In this document: positions 48,548 through 58,089 of the stretch, piece by piece
How the letters are laid out: the number at the start of each line of letters is the position of its first letter
How positions within the stretch are numbered: the first letter of the stretch is position 1
Origin: an uncultured Faecalibacterium sp.
Lineage (GTDB): Bacteria > Bacillota > Clostridia > Oscillospirales > Ruminococcaceae
Direction of reading: 5' to 3'
Length of the DNA: 64,000 nt
Assembly (NCBI GenBank): GCA_934561555.1
Contig: CAKTGQ010000006.1
Coordinates: 1-64,000 of the forward strand
The notes under the pieces: model-generated
Databases searched by the model: none
Told to the model about the DNA's origin: nothing
Seen by the model: only the letters and a program-made list of their open reading frames with translations
Translations under genes and position numbers: made by a program

Positions 48548-48831
48548 AGATCAAATCCACTGTTTTGCACATCCTGGCCGCTGGCTGCGGCTGCCTTGGC
48601 CTGCTGTACGGCCTTGGGCTGGAGGGCAGCGCACAGGTGGGCCAGCCCATCACGGACGGCCAGTTCATCGCCGCCATGGTACTGATCCTGCTGGCAATCT
48701 TCTTCATGCGGCTGGGCTTTGCGGCCAAGGACGCCGAGGACAAAGCGACTAAGCAGCCCTACGGCAGGATCGACCGGACCCACGCCCGCACCCAAGAGCC
48801 GGAGTACCGGCAGAACCGGAGGAACGCATGA
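48544..48831 (+). CDS. Two-helix membrane protein (copy 2)
   Basis: Second copy of 9824-10111. Confidence 0.7.
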   Translation: MKIKSTVLHILAAGCGCLGLLYGLGLEGSAQVGQPITDGQFIAAMVLILLAIFFMRLGFAAKDAEDKATKQPYGRIDRTHARTQEPEYRQNRRNA

Positions 48832-48933
48832 AAAAAAGCCCGCCGGTGCGCCAACACCGACAGGCTGCAAGGGTTGATGGAATTTGAAAGCCCCATCACC
48901 CCGATGATATCACAAAATCGGAGGTTTTTACAG

Positions 48934-49245
48934 ATGGAAAAGAATTTTGTTGAGATTCAGGGCCGCTTTTCCAATGATGGTAGGTTCGTGGGCGGGAACT
49001 ACGTCCCGGAAGTCATCGACAAGCTGATGAACGATGTCTATTCCACCCTCGGTCAAGCAGGATGCCTGTACCGCCTGCGCGTCACGGTCGAGGTCGAAGA
49101 TCTGGGTGCCGAGGTCAAGTTCGGAAAGCCTGTCAGCGAAACGCAGCACTCCCCTGCTCCGCAGCGTTTGACCGCTGGAAAGCTGATTCCCGCACCGGAC
49201 GGCTCCCCTGCCGCTATTGACCAGGCACCGGAGGTGGTAGCATGA
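48934..49245 (+). CDS. Uncharacterised early protein, 103 aa (copy 2)
   Basis: Second copy of 10214-10525. The paired hairpins and the 19-codon frame precede it at 48828-48905. Confidence 0.7.
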   Translation: MEKNFVEIQGRFSNDGRFVGGNYVPEVIDKLMNDVYSTLGQAGCLYRLRVTVEVEDLGAEVKFGKPVSETQHSPAPQRLTAGKLIPAPDGSPAAIDQAPEVVA

Positions 49246-49361
49246 ACCCGATGTATGATCTCGCCCTTGACGGGTACGGCCCGCCGCTTGAGCCGCCCGA
49301 TGATTACTATTTCCTGCCGCGAGGGGCAGAGCAGAACGAAGATCAGGAGGATGAAGAGTAA
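49242..49361 (+). CDS. Small acidic protein, 39 aa (copy 2)
   Basis: Second copy of 10522-10641. Confidence 0.58.
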   Translation: MNPMYDLALDGYGPPLEPPDDYYFLPRGAEQNEDQEDEE

Positions 49362-50014
49362 TGGAAACCACAAGCATTTTCGCTGCTCTGGCCGCTGTGC
49401 AGAGCGAACTCAAGGCACCGAAAGGCCAGTTCAACAAGTTCGGCGGGTACAACTACCGCTCCTGCGAGGACATTCTGGAAGCGGTCAAGCCCATTCTCAA
49501 GTCGCACGATCTGGCCCTTCATCTGGCCGATGAACCCGCGATGGTTGGAGAACGGTATTACATCAAGGCAACCGCAACGCTCACGGACTTCACAGGCCAG
49601 CAGATCAGCAGCACTGCTTATGCCCGTGAGCCTCTGGATAAGAAAGGCATGGACGACAGCCAGATCACTGGCACGGCAAGCAGCTACGCCCGCAAATATG
49701 CTCTGAACGGCCTGTTCTGCATCGACGACACCAAGGACGCCGACACGGACGAGTATCAGGCGGCAGGGGGTCAGAACACCGCTGTCAGCAAGAAGCCGCA
49801 GAAGCAGCCTGCTCAGAAGCGTGAAGTTCCTGCTCCGAAGCAGCAGCCTGCACTGGAGCAGTCCTTTATCTGCGCCTGTTGCGGCAAGCCCTTGCAGCCG
49901 GTGACCTATAAGAACCGCACCGTTGAACCGGCAGAGACCGCCGCAAGCACCAAGAAGAAGTTTGGGCGCGTCCTGTGCTGGACGTGTGCCCAGAAACAGC
50001 CGAAGGAGGGCTGA
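49361..50014 (+). CDS. erf: ERF annealing protein (copy 2)
   Basis: Second copy of 10641-11294. Confidence 0.93.
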   Translation: METTSIFAALAAVQSELKAPKGQFNKFGGYNYRSCEDILEAVKPILKSHDLALHLADEPAMVGERYYIKATATLTDFTGQQISSTAYAREPLDKKGMDDSQITGTASSYARKYALNGLFCIDDTKDADTDEYQAAGGQNTAVSKKPQKQPAQKREVPAPKQQPALEQSFICACCGKPLQPVTYKNRTVEPAETAASTKKKFGRVLCWTCAQKQPKEG

Positions 50015-50017
50015 TCT

Positions 50018-50491
50018 ATGCTGAACATGATTGCAGCCATGGGCCGTTTGACCCATACCCCGGAACTCCGCACAACCACAAGCGGCAAGGAAGTCTGCTC
50101 TTTTAATATCGCCTGTGAACGCAGCTATTCTGCCAATGGCAAGCGCGAGACGGATTTCCTGCCCTGCGTTGCATTTGGCAAGACGGCACAGTTCGTGTCC
50201 CAGTATTTCGACAGGGGCAGCATGATCGCCGTCAATGGCAGCTTTCAGACCCGGAAATATCGGGACAAGCAGGGCAAGCAGGGCAACAACCGCACCGCCT
50301 ATGAGATTCAGGTGCGTGAGGTCAGCTTTTTAGGCTCGAAAGCCCCTGACAGCACGTCTGCACGGGGTTTTGATGAACAGACGGAAAGTTATGCCAGCGA
50401 AGCTAGAAACGCTCAGAGCGCCCCGCAGGCGGCCGTGAACAACACGGGCGATTTTGCCGTGATCTATGATAACGAAGATCTGCCGTTCTGA
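50018..50491 (+). CDS. ssb: Single-stranded DNA-binding protein (copy 2)
   Basis: Second copy of 11298-11771. Confidence 0.95.
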   Translation: MLNMIAAMGRLTHTPELRTTTSGKEVCSFNIACERSYSANGKRETDFLPCVAFGKTAQFVSQYFDRGSMIAVNGSFQTRKYRDKQGKQGNNRTAYEIQVREVSFLGSKAPDSTSARGFDEQTESYASEARNAQSAPQAAVNNTGDFAVIYDNEDLPF

Positions 50492-50556
50492 GCGGCAGCA
50501 GGCAGTGCCTGAACGTTCTCGGCTACGGCGTTGAGGTTAAGAACATTGACCTGTAA

Positions 50557-50990
50557 AAACCAAAGAAAACCAAATGGTTTTTACAAAAAGCGTTTGGTTT
50601 TCAAAAACTGGAAGGATGTGGACGGATGGCGGACGAAAAAGAAAATGCCCGCCCGAAAGGGCTTCTGATTCCGTTCGATAAGCTCAAGCTCCTTGACATT
50701 CTGGACGATGCAGCTTTCCGGAAGGTATTCCGCGCCATGGCTTCTTATGTAAAGAGTGGGGCCGAAATGGAAGGTCTTGAGCCTATTGAACAGGTTGCTT
50801 TTGAATCTATGCGACCGTTTCTCGACGAGAACATAAAAACGTATCAACGCGCTGTTATCGCTCATAGAGAGGCCGGACGCAAGGGAGGCAGGCCAAAGAA
50901 AAAAGAAGATAACCAAGAGGTTCAAGAAGAAACCAAAGAAAACCAAATGGAACCAAATGGTTTTTCCGAAGAACCAAACGAAACCAATAG
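50557..50990. other. Candidate replication origin with iterons (copy 2)
   Basis: Second copy of 11837-12270. Confidence 0.6.
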
Positions 50991-51339
50991 CCCCTTAAAG
51001 TACAAAGTACAAAGTACAACAGATACTAAAGTATCTGATAGTAGTAGCGCTGAAGCGCTACCCCCTACACCCAAAAGCAGGTTTTCACCGCCGGATGTTG
51101 AAACGGTGAAAAACTATTTTGCGGAGAAGGGCGGTACGGAAGCGCAGGCTATTCAGTTTCACGCATATTACGAGTCCAACGGCTGGAAGGTAGGCCGGAA
51201 CCCCATGAAGAACTGGAAGGCAGCAGCATCCGGCTGGATATCCCGTGATAGGGAGCAGCAACCGAGCAAGCCTGCACAGGGCAGTGCTTCAAGACCGGCA
51301 GCAGATGTCTATGCGGATATCTTCAAGGGGGTGATCTGA
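50626..51339 (+). CDS. Replication initiator (copy 2)
   Basis: Second copy of 11906-12619. Confidence 0.8.
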   Translation: MADEKENARPKGLLIPFDKLKLLDILDDAAFRKVFRAMASYVKSGAEMEGLEPIEQVAFESMRPFLDENIKTYQRAVIAHREAGRKGGRPKKKEDNQEVQEETKENQMEPNGFSEEPNETNSPLKYKVQSTTDTKVSDSSSAEALPPTPKSRFSPPDVETVKNYFAEKGGTEAQAIQFHAYYESNGWKVGRNPMKNWKAAASGWISRDREQQPSKPAQGSASRPAADVYADIFKGVI

Positions 51340-51656
51340 TGACGATGGAGAAGATCATCGAGCTGCTGACCGTAGCAGATGCCTATTTCGGAAAGCCGCA
51401 GACGGACGAGAGCCGGAAAGCGATTTCCACGGTCTGGGCAAAGTCAGATCTTCGGGCGGTCCCGGACGACATTGCGGAGCGGGCATTTTACGATGTCATT
51501 CCGCACTGCAAGTGGCAGAACCAGCTACTTCCTGACTGGCTTGCCCGGATTCAGAAGATTCAGGGTGAGCGGCTCATGACGGAGCGTTGCCTGCAATCCC
51601 GCCGCCGGATGCAAAAGATGCTGAAAGCCCGCGCAGAGCGGAAGCTTTTGAAGTAA
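51339..51656 (+). CDS. Possible helicase loader or G39P-like protein (copy 2)
   Basis: Second copy of 12619-12936. The intercistronic hairpin follows at 51670-51703. Confidence 0.55.
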   Translation: MTMEKIIELLTVADAYFGKPQTDESRKAISTVWAKSDLRAVPDDIAERAFYDVIPHCKWQNQLLPDWLARIQKIQGERLMTERCLQSRRRMQKMLKARAERKLLK

Positions 51657-51797
51657 TAACCCGAACATGGTGCTTAGAGCAGCCTGTGCGGCTCTCTGAG
51701 CACGATTGTGGGGCAAATCGGCAAAGTTATACCATGAAACACAAAGGGTTGAATTGAGCGTTTTCTCGCGCTCTGAACGCATGGAGGTAAAAAGACT

Positions 51798-52262
51798 ATG
51801 AACCTATACGAAATCAATGCGCAGATTTTGAACTGCATCGATCAGGAGACCGGCGAGGTCATGGATATTGACCGGCTGGAAGAGCTGAACATTGCAAAGG
51901 AAGAGAAGGTGGACAATGTAGCCTGCTGGGTAAAGAACCTCGAAGCTGATGTTGCGGCCTTTGAAGCGCAGGAAAAGGCTTTTGCTGACCGTAAGGCGGC
52001 AGCCAAGCGCAAGATCGACAGCCTCAAGCACTACCTGACCGACGCTCTGGGCGGGCAGAACTTCAGCAGCGACCGGTGCGCGGTAAGCTTCCGGCGCAGC
52101 AAAGCCGTCAGCGTGCTGGATGAAGCCGCTGTTCCTGCTGAGTACATGACAGAGAAGATCACCCGCACGCCAAACAAGACGGCCATTGCGGCCCTGCTCA
52201 AGACCGGCACGGCAGTGCCCGGCTGTGAGCTGGTGGAACGTGTGAACCCGTCCGTGAAGTAA
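51798..52262 (+). CDS. Gp157 family protein (copy 2)
   Basis: Second copy of 13078-13542. Confidence 0.85.
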   Translation: MNLYEINAQILNCIDQETGEVMDIDRLEELNIAKEEKVDNVACWVKNLEADVAAFEAQEKAFADRKAAAKRKIDSLKHYLTDALGGQNFSSDRCAVSFRRSKAVSVLDEAAVPAEYMTEKITRTPNKTAIAALLKTGTAVPGCELVERVNPSVK

Positions 52263-52276
52263 GGAGGATGTGCCCA

Positions 52277-52462
52277 ATGCCTAAGTTCAGGGTTTTGGTG
52301 GAGTGCAGCAACGAAGGCGGGACAGATCTCCACTGCTGGGATGGCATTCAGGCCAAGGACAAAAACGAGGCCGAGCACAAGGCGGTGGAGATGGCCAGAA
52401 GGTATTACCCGGAATTTGATGAGTTCGAGCCTGTGCGGGTCGAACCATCCAGGTGGAGGTGA
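52277..52462 (+). CDS. Small phage protein, 61 aa (copy 2)
   Basis: Second copy of 13557-13742. Confidence 0.63.
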   Translation: MPKFRVLVECSNEGGTDLHCWDGIQAKDKNEAEHKAVEMARRYYPEFDEFEPVRVEPSRWR

Positions 52463-52471
52463 CCCGCTGCA

Positions 52472-52756
52472 ATGGAGGTTGAACAGCTTTCGTTCTTCAC
52501 AATGCTGGCCTCGGCGCTGCCCGCTGTGGCGGTCTGCTGCATGGACGGAACCCGGGCAGACGCTGCACCTGCCGAAAGCTGGATGAAGCGTCTTGTGCAG
52601 GGTGGAGAGTACGTCGTTCAGGTCGCGGGCCATCCGATGGTGCTCAGACCGGCAGATGGCACGGCAGACGGCGTTCCGGCGGGGCACCGGTATTATCACT
52701 ACACCATAGGAGAACGCCTGTTCTCAGGCGTCTTTGTTGGGAGGGGCAAGGAGTGA
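52472..52756 (+). CDS. Uncharacterised protein, 94 aa (copy 2)
   Basis: Second copy of 13752-14036. Confidence 0.6.
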   Translation: MEVEQLSFFTMLASALPAVAVCCMDGTRADAAPAESWMKRLVQGGEYVVQVAGHPMVLRPADGTADGVPAGHRYYHYTIGERLFSGVFVGRGKE

Positions 52757-52758
52757 CG

Positions 52759-52917
52759 ATGAAATACAAAGTGATCTTTGCAGACCTCGGCTGGTACGAG
52801 GTCGAGGCCAAGAGCCGAACGGAGGCGGAGGAAACAGCCCTTTTTGCCGCCCAGAACTTCCACCCGGAGCGGGAGAAGTTCGAGATTGAGAAAACGGAGG
52901 TGTTGCCGAATGGATGA
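52759..52917 (+). CDS. Small phage protein, 52 aa (copy 2)
   Basis: Second copy of 14039-14197. Confidence 0.58.
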   Translation: MKYKVIFADLGWYEVEAKSRTEAEETALFAAQNFHPEREKFEIEKTEVLPNG

Positions 52918-53170
52918 AGAAATGACCGGCCTTTTCAGGTGCCGCAACTGCGGAGCCGTCTTCGAGGAAAAGGTGGATGTGGCGCGGTCTGTGAGCTGGG
53001 CCATCAAAGACATGACGGAGAATCTTAGAGGGGACGGCATTACAAGCGCGTTTCACAGGACGTCTCTTCCTGAGAGGTTCGTTCTCCACTGGTGCAAAAT
53101 GGACAAGGTTTGTATCTGTGACCTCATCGGATGGAAGGTTGGAAAGGAGGCACAGGATGATGGAAAATGA
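52910..53170 (+). CDS. Zinc-ribbon-like protein, 86 aa (copy 2)
   Basis: Second copy of 14190-14450. Confidence 0.63.
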   Translation: MDEEMTGLFRCRNCGAVFEEKVDVARSVSWAIKDMTENLRGDGITSAFHRTSLPERFVLHWCKMDKVCICDLIGWKVGKEAQDDGK

Positions 53171-53327
53171 TGTTCGCCCGGTTGACGCCAACGAGCTGCT
53201 GAAACAGGCCGTCTACTGCCGGGAAGAGAACGGCGCGAATGTGTACGCCGTGCCCATCAGCTGCATCTTCGCAGCGCCAACGCTGAAGCCCGAAGAGACA
53301 AAAAACAAGGAGGCCGCCCATGAGTGA
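53157..53327 (+). CDS. Paralogous small protein, 56 aa (copy 2)
   Basis: Second copy of 14437-14607. Confidence 0.63.
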   Translation: MMENDVRPVDANELLKQAVYCREENGANVYAVPISCIFAAPTLKPEETKNKEAAHE

Positions 53328-53691
53328 TGTCAAGAAACCCATCCGGCTGGTCGATGTTGGCGAGCTGGAAGCTGATCTGAAGAAGGACCTCGCTGAAGAG
53401 GAAGCCAAAGGCAAAGATGCCGACATCCTGTTCTGCGAAAGCATCAGCGATGAGCTGGGCGACCTGAGCAATCTGCCCACTATCGACCCGAAGACGCTGC
53501 GCCCTGTGGCGCACTGGGAAGAAATTCCTGGCTCGTACAAAGACCACATCGGCAAAGACGGCTCGTGGTTCGTGCCAGCAACTCGCTGCACAAACCCGGA
53601 ATGCAGGGAGATCAACCCGTGCAGCCTTAAAACGCCGTTTTGCCCGATGTGCGGTGCAAGAATGGAGGACGTTCCGTATGACGATGATTGA
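53320..53691 (+). CDS. Paralogous protein with zinc ribbon (copy 2)
   Basis: Second copy of 14600-14971. Confidence 0.7.
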   Translation: MSDVKKPIRLVDVGELEADLKKDLAEEEAKGKDADILFCESISDELGDLSNLPTIDPKTLRPVAHWEEIPGSYKDHIGKDGSWFVPATRCTNPECREINPCSLKTPFCPMCGARMEDVPYDDD

Positions 53692-54139
53692 CCGCGACGA
53701 GCTGCTCAAGCACGAAGTTATGATTATCACCAAGGGTAACGCTTCTTTTCATGGCGTTCCGTCCTCGCTTATCGAGACGGCCCCAGTTATTGACCTCAAG
53801 AACCTGCAGCCCGTATGGAGAGACCCCGAAACAGACCCGCCGAAAGTCGAAGAAGATGTGCTGATTCTGTTTGAAACAGTCTGCGGCGGATATGGGATTA
53901 CAACGGCCCACTACGAAGATGGCACAGTTTTGTCAGAAAAGAGCGCTTTCTACTGGGAAGAACTTTTCGAGTGTGGAACCTACGACGAAGAAAGTGATGA
54001 TTACTTTATTCCTAAAGGCTGGTGGGAATATCGTTATTTCAACCAGGATGACGTTTACGATAACCGTGTAGATGCTCACGTGGTTGGGTGGATGACATTG
54101 CCTGAGAAGCTGAAAAAGGAGGTCGTGAACAATGGGTAA
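53678..54139 (+). CDS. Paralogous protein with DUF551-like domain (copy 2)
   Basis: Second copy of 14958-15419. Confidence 0.74.
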   Translation: MTMIDRDELLKHEVMIITKGNASFHGVPSSLIETAPVIDLKNLQPVWRDPETDPPKVEEDVLILFETVCGGYGITTAHYEDGTVLSEKSAFYWEELFECGTYDEESDDYFIPKGWWEYRYFNQDDVYDNRVDAHVVGWMTLPEKLKKEVVNNG

Positions 54140-54206
54140 ATTCGGAACCTGCCCGCTGCAAAAGGACGCCCATACCCTGTTTGACCTGCTTGAGAATGGA
54201 GCCTGA
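54132..54206 (+). CDS. Microprotein, 24 aa (copy 2)
   Basis: Second copy of 15412-15486. Confidence 0.48.
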   Translation: MGKFGTCPLQKDAHTLFDLLENGA

Positions 54207-54208
54207 AC

Positions 54209-54433
54209 ATGAACAAAGACAACATGGGCCGGAATGCTGAACACTATGCAGACCCGACCCCAACCGCAGCCATGAAGAACATCCGCAAGGAAGAACGCCA
54301 GAAAGATGCCGCAACCATGCTGCAAATCAGCATTCTCGTGCCCCTGCTGCGTCAGGTTGCCGACCTTGCAGGATTTGAGATTCTGGGCCGCATCCCGCTG
54401 AGGGACAAGGCCACCGGAAAGGAGTATCGATAA
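54209..54433 (+). CDS. Small phage protein, 74 aa (copy 2)
   Basis: Second copy of 15489-15713. Confidence 0.6.
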   Translation: MNKDNMGRNAEHYADPTPTAAMKNIRKEERQKDAATMLQISILVPLLRQVADLAGFEILGRIPLRDKATGKEYR

Positions 54434-54600
54434 TGGCACAGCATTACAAAATCGACTGCGACAAGGTGGAGGACCGGAAAGCACTTGTCGTCGTCCTGTC
54501 GATGAACGGCTACACCGTCCGCATGGGCAAGGAAAAGCGCAGCGGCAAATCCACTTTGACATATTTTGTGGAGTATTGGAGGGCTGACGATGAAGGGTAA
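54433..54600 (+). CDS. Small phage protein, 55 aa (copy 2)
   Basis: Second copy of 15713-15880. Confidence 0.58.
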   Translation: MAQHYKIDCDKVEDRKALVVVLSMNGYTVRMGKEKRSGKSTLTYFVEYWRADDEG

Positions 54601-55135
54601 CACAGCGGCCAGCGCCCGCCGCAGCTATATTGGCGCACGGAGCCGCGCAGAGGGCGCAGGTTTTGAGGCCATCATCAGCTCCGCTTGCGACTACTACCGC
54701 GCAATCGGGCGGGCAGACATCGAGAAAACCCCGGAGCCGATGAAGCCCCTCGGTGGTGCAGATCGCTCCGGCAGATTCTTCGCCTGCTACACCAAACAGG
54801 CGCAGCCAGACTACAAAGGCGTTCTCTCAGGCGGAAGAGCGGTCGTTTTCGAGGCGAAGCACACCGACACCGGTCGTTTGTTGTCCGACCGCGTATCAGC
54901 CGAGCAAGCCGCCTGTTTGCGCCGGATATCACGGCTGGGCGGTATCGCGTTCGTTCTGTGTTCATTCAATGGCCGGGAGTTCTACCGCATTCCGTGGCCA
55001 ATCTGGGAAGACATGAAGGACGTGTTTGGCCGGAAGTACATCACCCCGGCGGATTTGGCAGAGTACCGTATCCGCGTTGCGGCGCCCGGAGTGCTTATGT
55101 TTCTGGAAGGAGTAAAGGAGAAAAAAGATGGCTAG
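54590..55135 (+). CDS. recU: RecU-like resolvase (copy 2)
   Basis: Second copy of 15870-16415. Confidence 0.88.
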   Translation: MKGNTAASARRSYIGARSRAEGAGFEAIISSACDYYRAIGRADIEKTPEPMKPLGGADRSGRFFACYTKQAQPDYKGVLSGGRAVVFEAKHTDTGRLLSDRVSAEQAACLRRISRLGGIAFVLCSFNGREFYRIPWPIWEDMKDVFGRKYITPADLAEYRIRVAAPGVLMFLEGVKEKKDG

Positions 55136-55643
55136 AAGATGGACACCTGAAAGTGAGAATGAAAAGCCTCCCAAGAATAAAAAAGCGCAGCTAGTCAGAG
55201 GGTGGTTTGAGCGCCTGCCCCGGATGCGGGAACAGATACAGCAGCAGGAAGAACGCATTGTAGATCTGCAGTGCATTGCTACCGCGACAACATCTAACGT
55301 CTCATCTGCACCCGGACGTTCTGGAACCAGCGATAAGGTGGGAAATGGAAGCACTGCAATCGTTGAAGCAAAGGAAAAGCTCGCCGCACTCAAGTGCGAG
55401 TACGTAGAAATGCAGAAAGCGGCAATTGATACGGCATACCTGCTGAACGCTGACCAAGCGTCAATCCGCCGCAGCAAGTGCATCATCCTGTGCTATGTAG
55501 AGGGCAAGACGCGCGAGCAGGCCGCTGCTGAGGTGGGCTTTGCACAGGCACATACGGCATCCAGAGCAATTACAGCCGGGTTTGAAGCCCTTGCGGAGAT
55601 CTGGGAAGCAACGCCTTTTTGCAATTTTGACGAAAGCGCATAA
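55128..55643 (+). CDS. ArpU/RinA-like late regulator (copy 2)
   Basis: Second copy of 16408-16923; the GGTATGTA repeats follow at 55661-55691. Confidence 0.75.
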   Translation: MARRWTPESENEKPPKNKKAQLVRGWFERLPRMREQIQQQEERIVDLQCIATATTSNVSSAPGRSGTSDKVGNGSTAIVEAKEKLAALKCEYVEMQKAAIDTAYLLNADQASIRRSKCIILCYVEGKTREQAAAEVGFAQAHTASRAITAGFEALAEIWEATPFCNFDESA

Positions 55644-55850
55644 AAATCACGCATTTTTTTGTATGGCTTCGGGTATGTATGCGGTATGTACAGACACCAT
55701 GAAAAAGTGATTCAATAATATCATCGGCAAAGCCGTAAAGGCAAACCGATCTGAGCAGTCTCCGAAACGAACCTCCCAAAAATGTTTCCTCCTATAGCTT
55801 GACCGGCATTTTTCTTCCTCTCGTTTCGCGGGCTGCTTCTATTTGTTATC

Positions 55851-55920
55851 TGCCGCCTGAGCGCAATTTGGAGCGCGGCGCGTGTGTGTAGACACGGCTG
55901 GTTCAATTCCAAGGGCGGCG
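55851..55920 (+). tRNA. Degenerate tRNA-like sequence (copy 2)
   Basis: Second copy of 17131-17200. Confidence 0.33.
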
Positions 55921-55926
55921 TTTTAT

Positions 55927-56002
55927 ACTCCGGCAGCTCAAGTGGTAGAGCAGCGGTCTCCAAAACCGCAGGCTGCAGGTTTAAGCCCTGCCGGGAATGC
56001 CA
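55927..56002 (+). tRNA. tRNA-Trp (CCA) (copy 2)
   Basis: Second copy of 17207-17282. Confidence 0.7.
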
Positions 56003-56126
56003 TTTTGCGTGCCCTATGAGGGGGCCGCGCAATCGCGGGGCATCTGGCCGCGAAAGTTCCAGATGCAGCGGCGCTCCACCGTTTACGTTGTCCGCAAAAA
56101 CTGAATGTACGGAGCGCTGCTTATAT

Positions 56127-56278
56127 GCCGTCATAGCTCAATTGGTAGAGCGCCGCCCATTTAAGGCGGGACCACGTTGGTGACACCACGTTGCTAGTTT
56201 ACAATCCGGCACATCCGAGGCATCTAACCAAGCCCCGGCGGGGGCGCGTGGGTGCTGGTTCGAATCCAGCTGGCGGCT
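56127..56278 (+). tRNA. tRNA-Lys-like gene with insert (copy 2)
   Basis: Second copy of 17407-17558. Confidence 0.5.
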
Positions 56279-56339
56279 CATTCGATTTTGACCGTTCGGG
56301 TTTCCGGGCGGTTTTTATTTTACAAGAGAGGAGAATAAC

Positions 56340-57554
56340 ATGATTCAGAAAGAGCTGCTGAAATTACCGGTCGAAGATCTTGTTCCGTATGAGAACAACC
56401 CGCGTGTGATCTCCCCGGAAGCCGTGAACGCCTGCGCGGAAAGTATGCGGCAGTGTACCGCGCTTGACCCCATTGAGGTGGACGAGAACAACGTCATCCT
56501 CAGCGGACACACCAGACGTCTTGCTCTGATGCAGCTCCATGTGAACACTGCTGATGTTGTACGTTACACTGGCCTGACCGAAGAACAGAAGCAGAAATAC
56601 CGCATCCTCGCAAACAAAACCGGCAAAATGACCGGCTGGGATTTCGGAAAACTTGAACAAGAACTGTCAGAAGTTGACTTTGGGGACTTTGACTTTGATT
56701 TTGACCTTCCTGCTGCTGACAGCAAAGAAACGCAGGTTGCTGAGGATGAGGCTCCCGAAGTTGACGAAGCCGCACCTCCAAAGGCAAAGCTGGGGGATAT
56801 CTGGAAGTGCGGCAGGCACCGCGTCATGTGTGGAGACAGCACGAATGCAGAAAGCGTCAAAACCCTTATAGGGGGGGCGCAGGCTGATATGCTGCTCACT
56901 GATCCGCCGTATAACGTGAACTATGGAGCAGTGCGTGACGTAAGCGAAGCCGTAAAAAGGCACAAAAGAACAGATGGCCTTCTCATACAAAACGACAACA
57001 TGGGCGATGAAGAATTCAGACAGTTCCTGACCAGTGCTTTCAGAAGTGCCGACGCTGTAATGAGACCTGGCGCTGTTTTTTATATTTGGCATGCAGACGG
57101 AGAAGGATATAACTTCCGGGGGGCGTGTAAAGACGTTGGCTGGACTGTAAGACAGTGCCTGATTTGGAACAAAAACACGTTATGCATGGGACGGCAAGAT
57201 TACCAGTGGAAGCATGAGCCGTGCCTGTATGGATGGAAAGACGGCGCAGGACATCTATGGACGAGTGACAGGAAACAGACAACGGTTCTTGATTTTGACA
57301 GACCGGTCAAGAGCGAACTGCACCCAACCATGAAACCGGTCGCGCTCTTTGATTATCAAATCAAGAACAACACAGAAAGCGGGAATATTGTCCTTGACTT
57401 GTTTGGTGGAAGCGGGACAACGTTGATTGCCTGCGAACAGAACGGAAGAACCGCCTATACCATGGAGTACGACCCGAAGTACGTTGATGTTATTGTAAAG
57501 CGATGGGAAGACCTCACCGGAGAAAAGGCCGTCCTTGAAAAAGAGGTGATCTGA
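56340..57554 (+). CDS. ParB-domain DNA methyltransferase (copy 2)
   Basis: Second copy of 17620-18834. Confidence 0.9.
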   Translation: MIQKELLKLPVEDLVPYENNPRVISPEAVNACAESMRQCTALDPIEVDENNVILSGHTRRLALMQLHVNTADVVRYTGLTEEQKQKYRILANKTGKMTGWDFGKLEQELSEVDFGDFDFDFDLPAADSKETQVAEDEAPEVDEAAPPKAKLGDIWKCGRHRVMCGDSTNAESVKTLIGGAQADMLLTDPPYNVNYGAVRDVSEAVKRHKRTDGLLIQNDNMGDEEFRQFLTSAFRSADAVMRPGAVFYIWHADGEGYNFRGACKDVGWTVRQCLIWNKNTLCMGRQDYQWKHEPCLYGWKDGAGHLWTSDRKQTTVLDFDRPVKSELHPTMKPVALFDYQIKNNTESGNIVLDLFGGSGTTLIACEQNGRTAYTMEYDPKYVDVIVKRWEDLTGEKAVLEKEVI

Positions 57555-57555
57555 G

Positions 57556-58089
57556 ATTGGCCGCAAAGGTAAGTATGAGCAGTGGCTAGAGCCTGAAGGG
57601 CTGACGCTGCTTCGTGGATGGGCAAGAGATGGCCTCAAAGACAAGCAGATTGCCGAAAATATAGGCTGCTCAGTATCGACCATCTGCGAATGGAAAAACA
57701 AATTTCCCGAATTTTCGGAAGCACTAAAAAAGGGCAAGGACGTCGCAGACTACATTGTGGAGAATGAGCTTTTTGAGAGCTGCAAGACCCGCACCGTGAC
57801 CGTCAAGAAGCCTTTCAAGCTGAAAAAGGTCATGGTTGATGGGAAAAAACGGCTGGAAGAAGAGCGCATTGAGTATGCAGAGGAACAGGTTGTCGTTCCT
57901 GCAAACGTCACTGCACAAATTTTTTACCTAAAAAACCGGAAGCCGGGCAAGTGGAGAGACATACCAAAAGAGCCGAACCAAGAAGAAAGTAATAATGATG
58001 GGCTGGTTGAAGCTCTTAACGTTATAGCTTCTTCTAGTCCGCCAGATGATGTTGACATGCTGCCAAAGGAAGACAATGCAGAAAAATAA
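57556..58089 (+). CDS. terS: Terminase small subunit, ATT start (copy 2)
   Basis: Second copy of 18836-19369. The ATT start codon is the same here. Confidence 0.85.
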   Translation: MGRKGKYEQWLEPEGLTLLRGWARDGLKDKQIAENIGCSVSTICEWKNKFPEFSEALKKGKDVADYIVENELFESCKTRTVTVKKPFKLKKVMVDGKKRLEEERIEYAEEQVVVPANVTAQIFYLKNRKPGKWRDIPKEPNQEESNNDGLVEALNVIASSSPPDDVDMLPKEDNAEK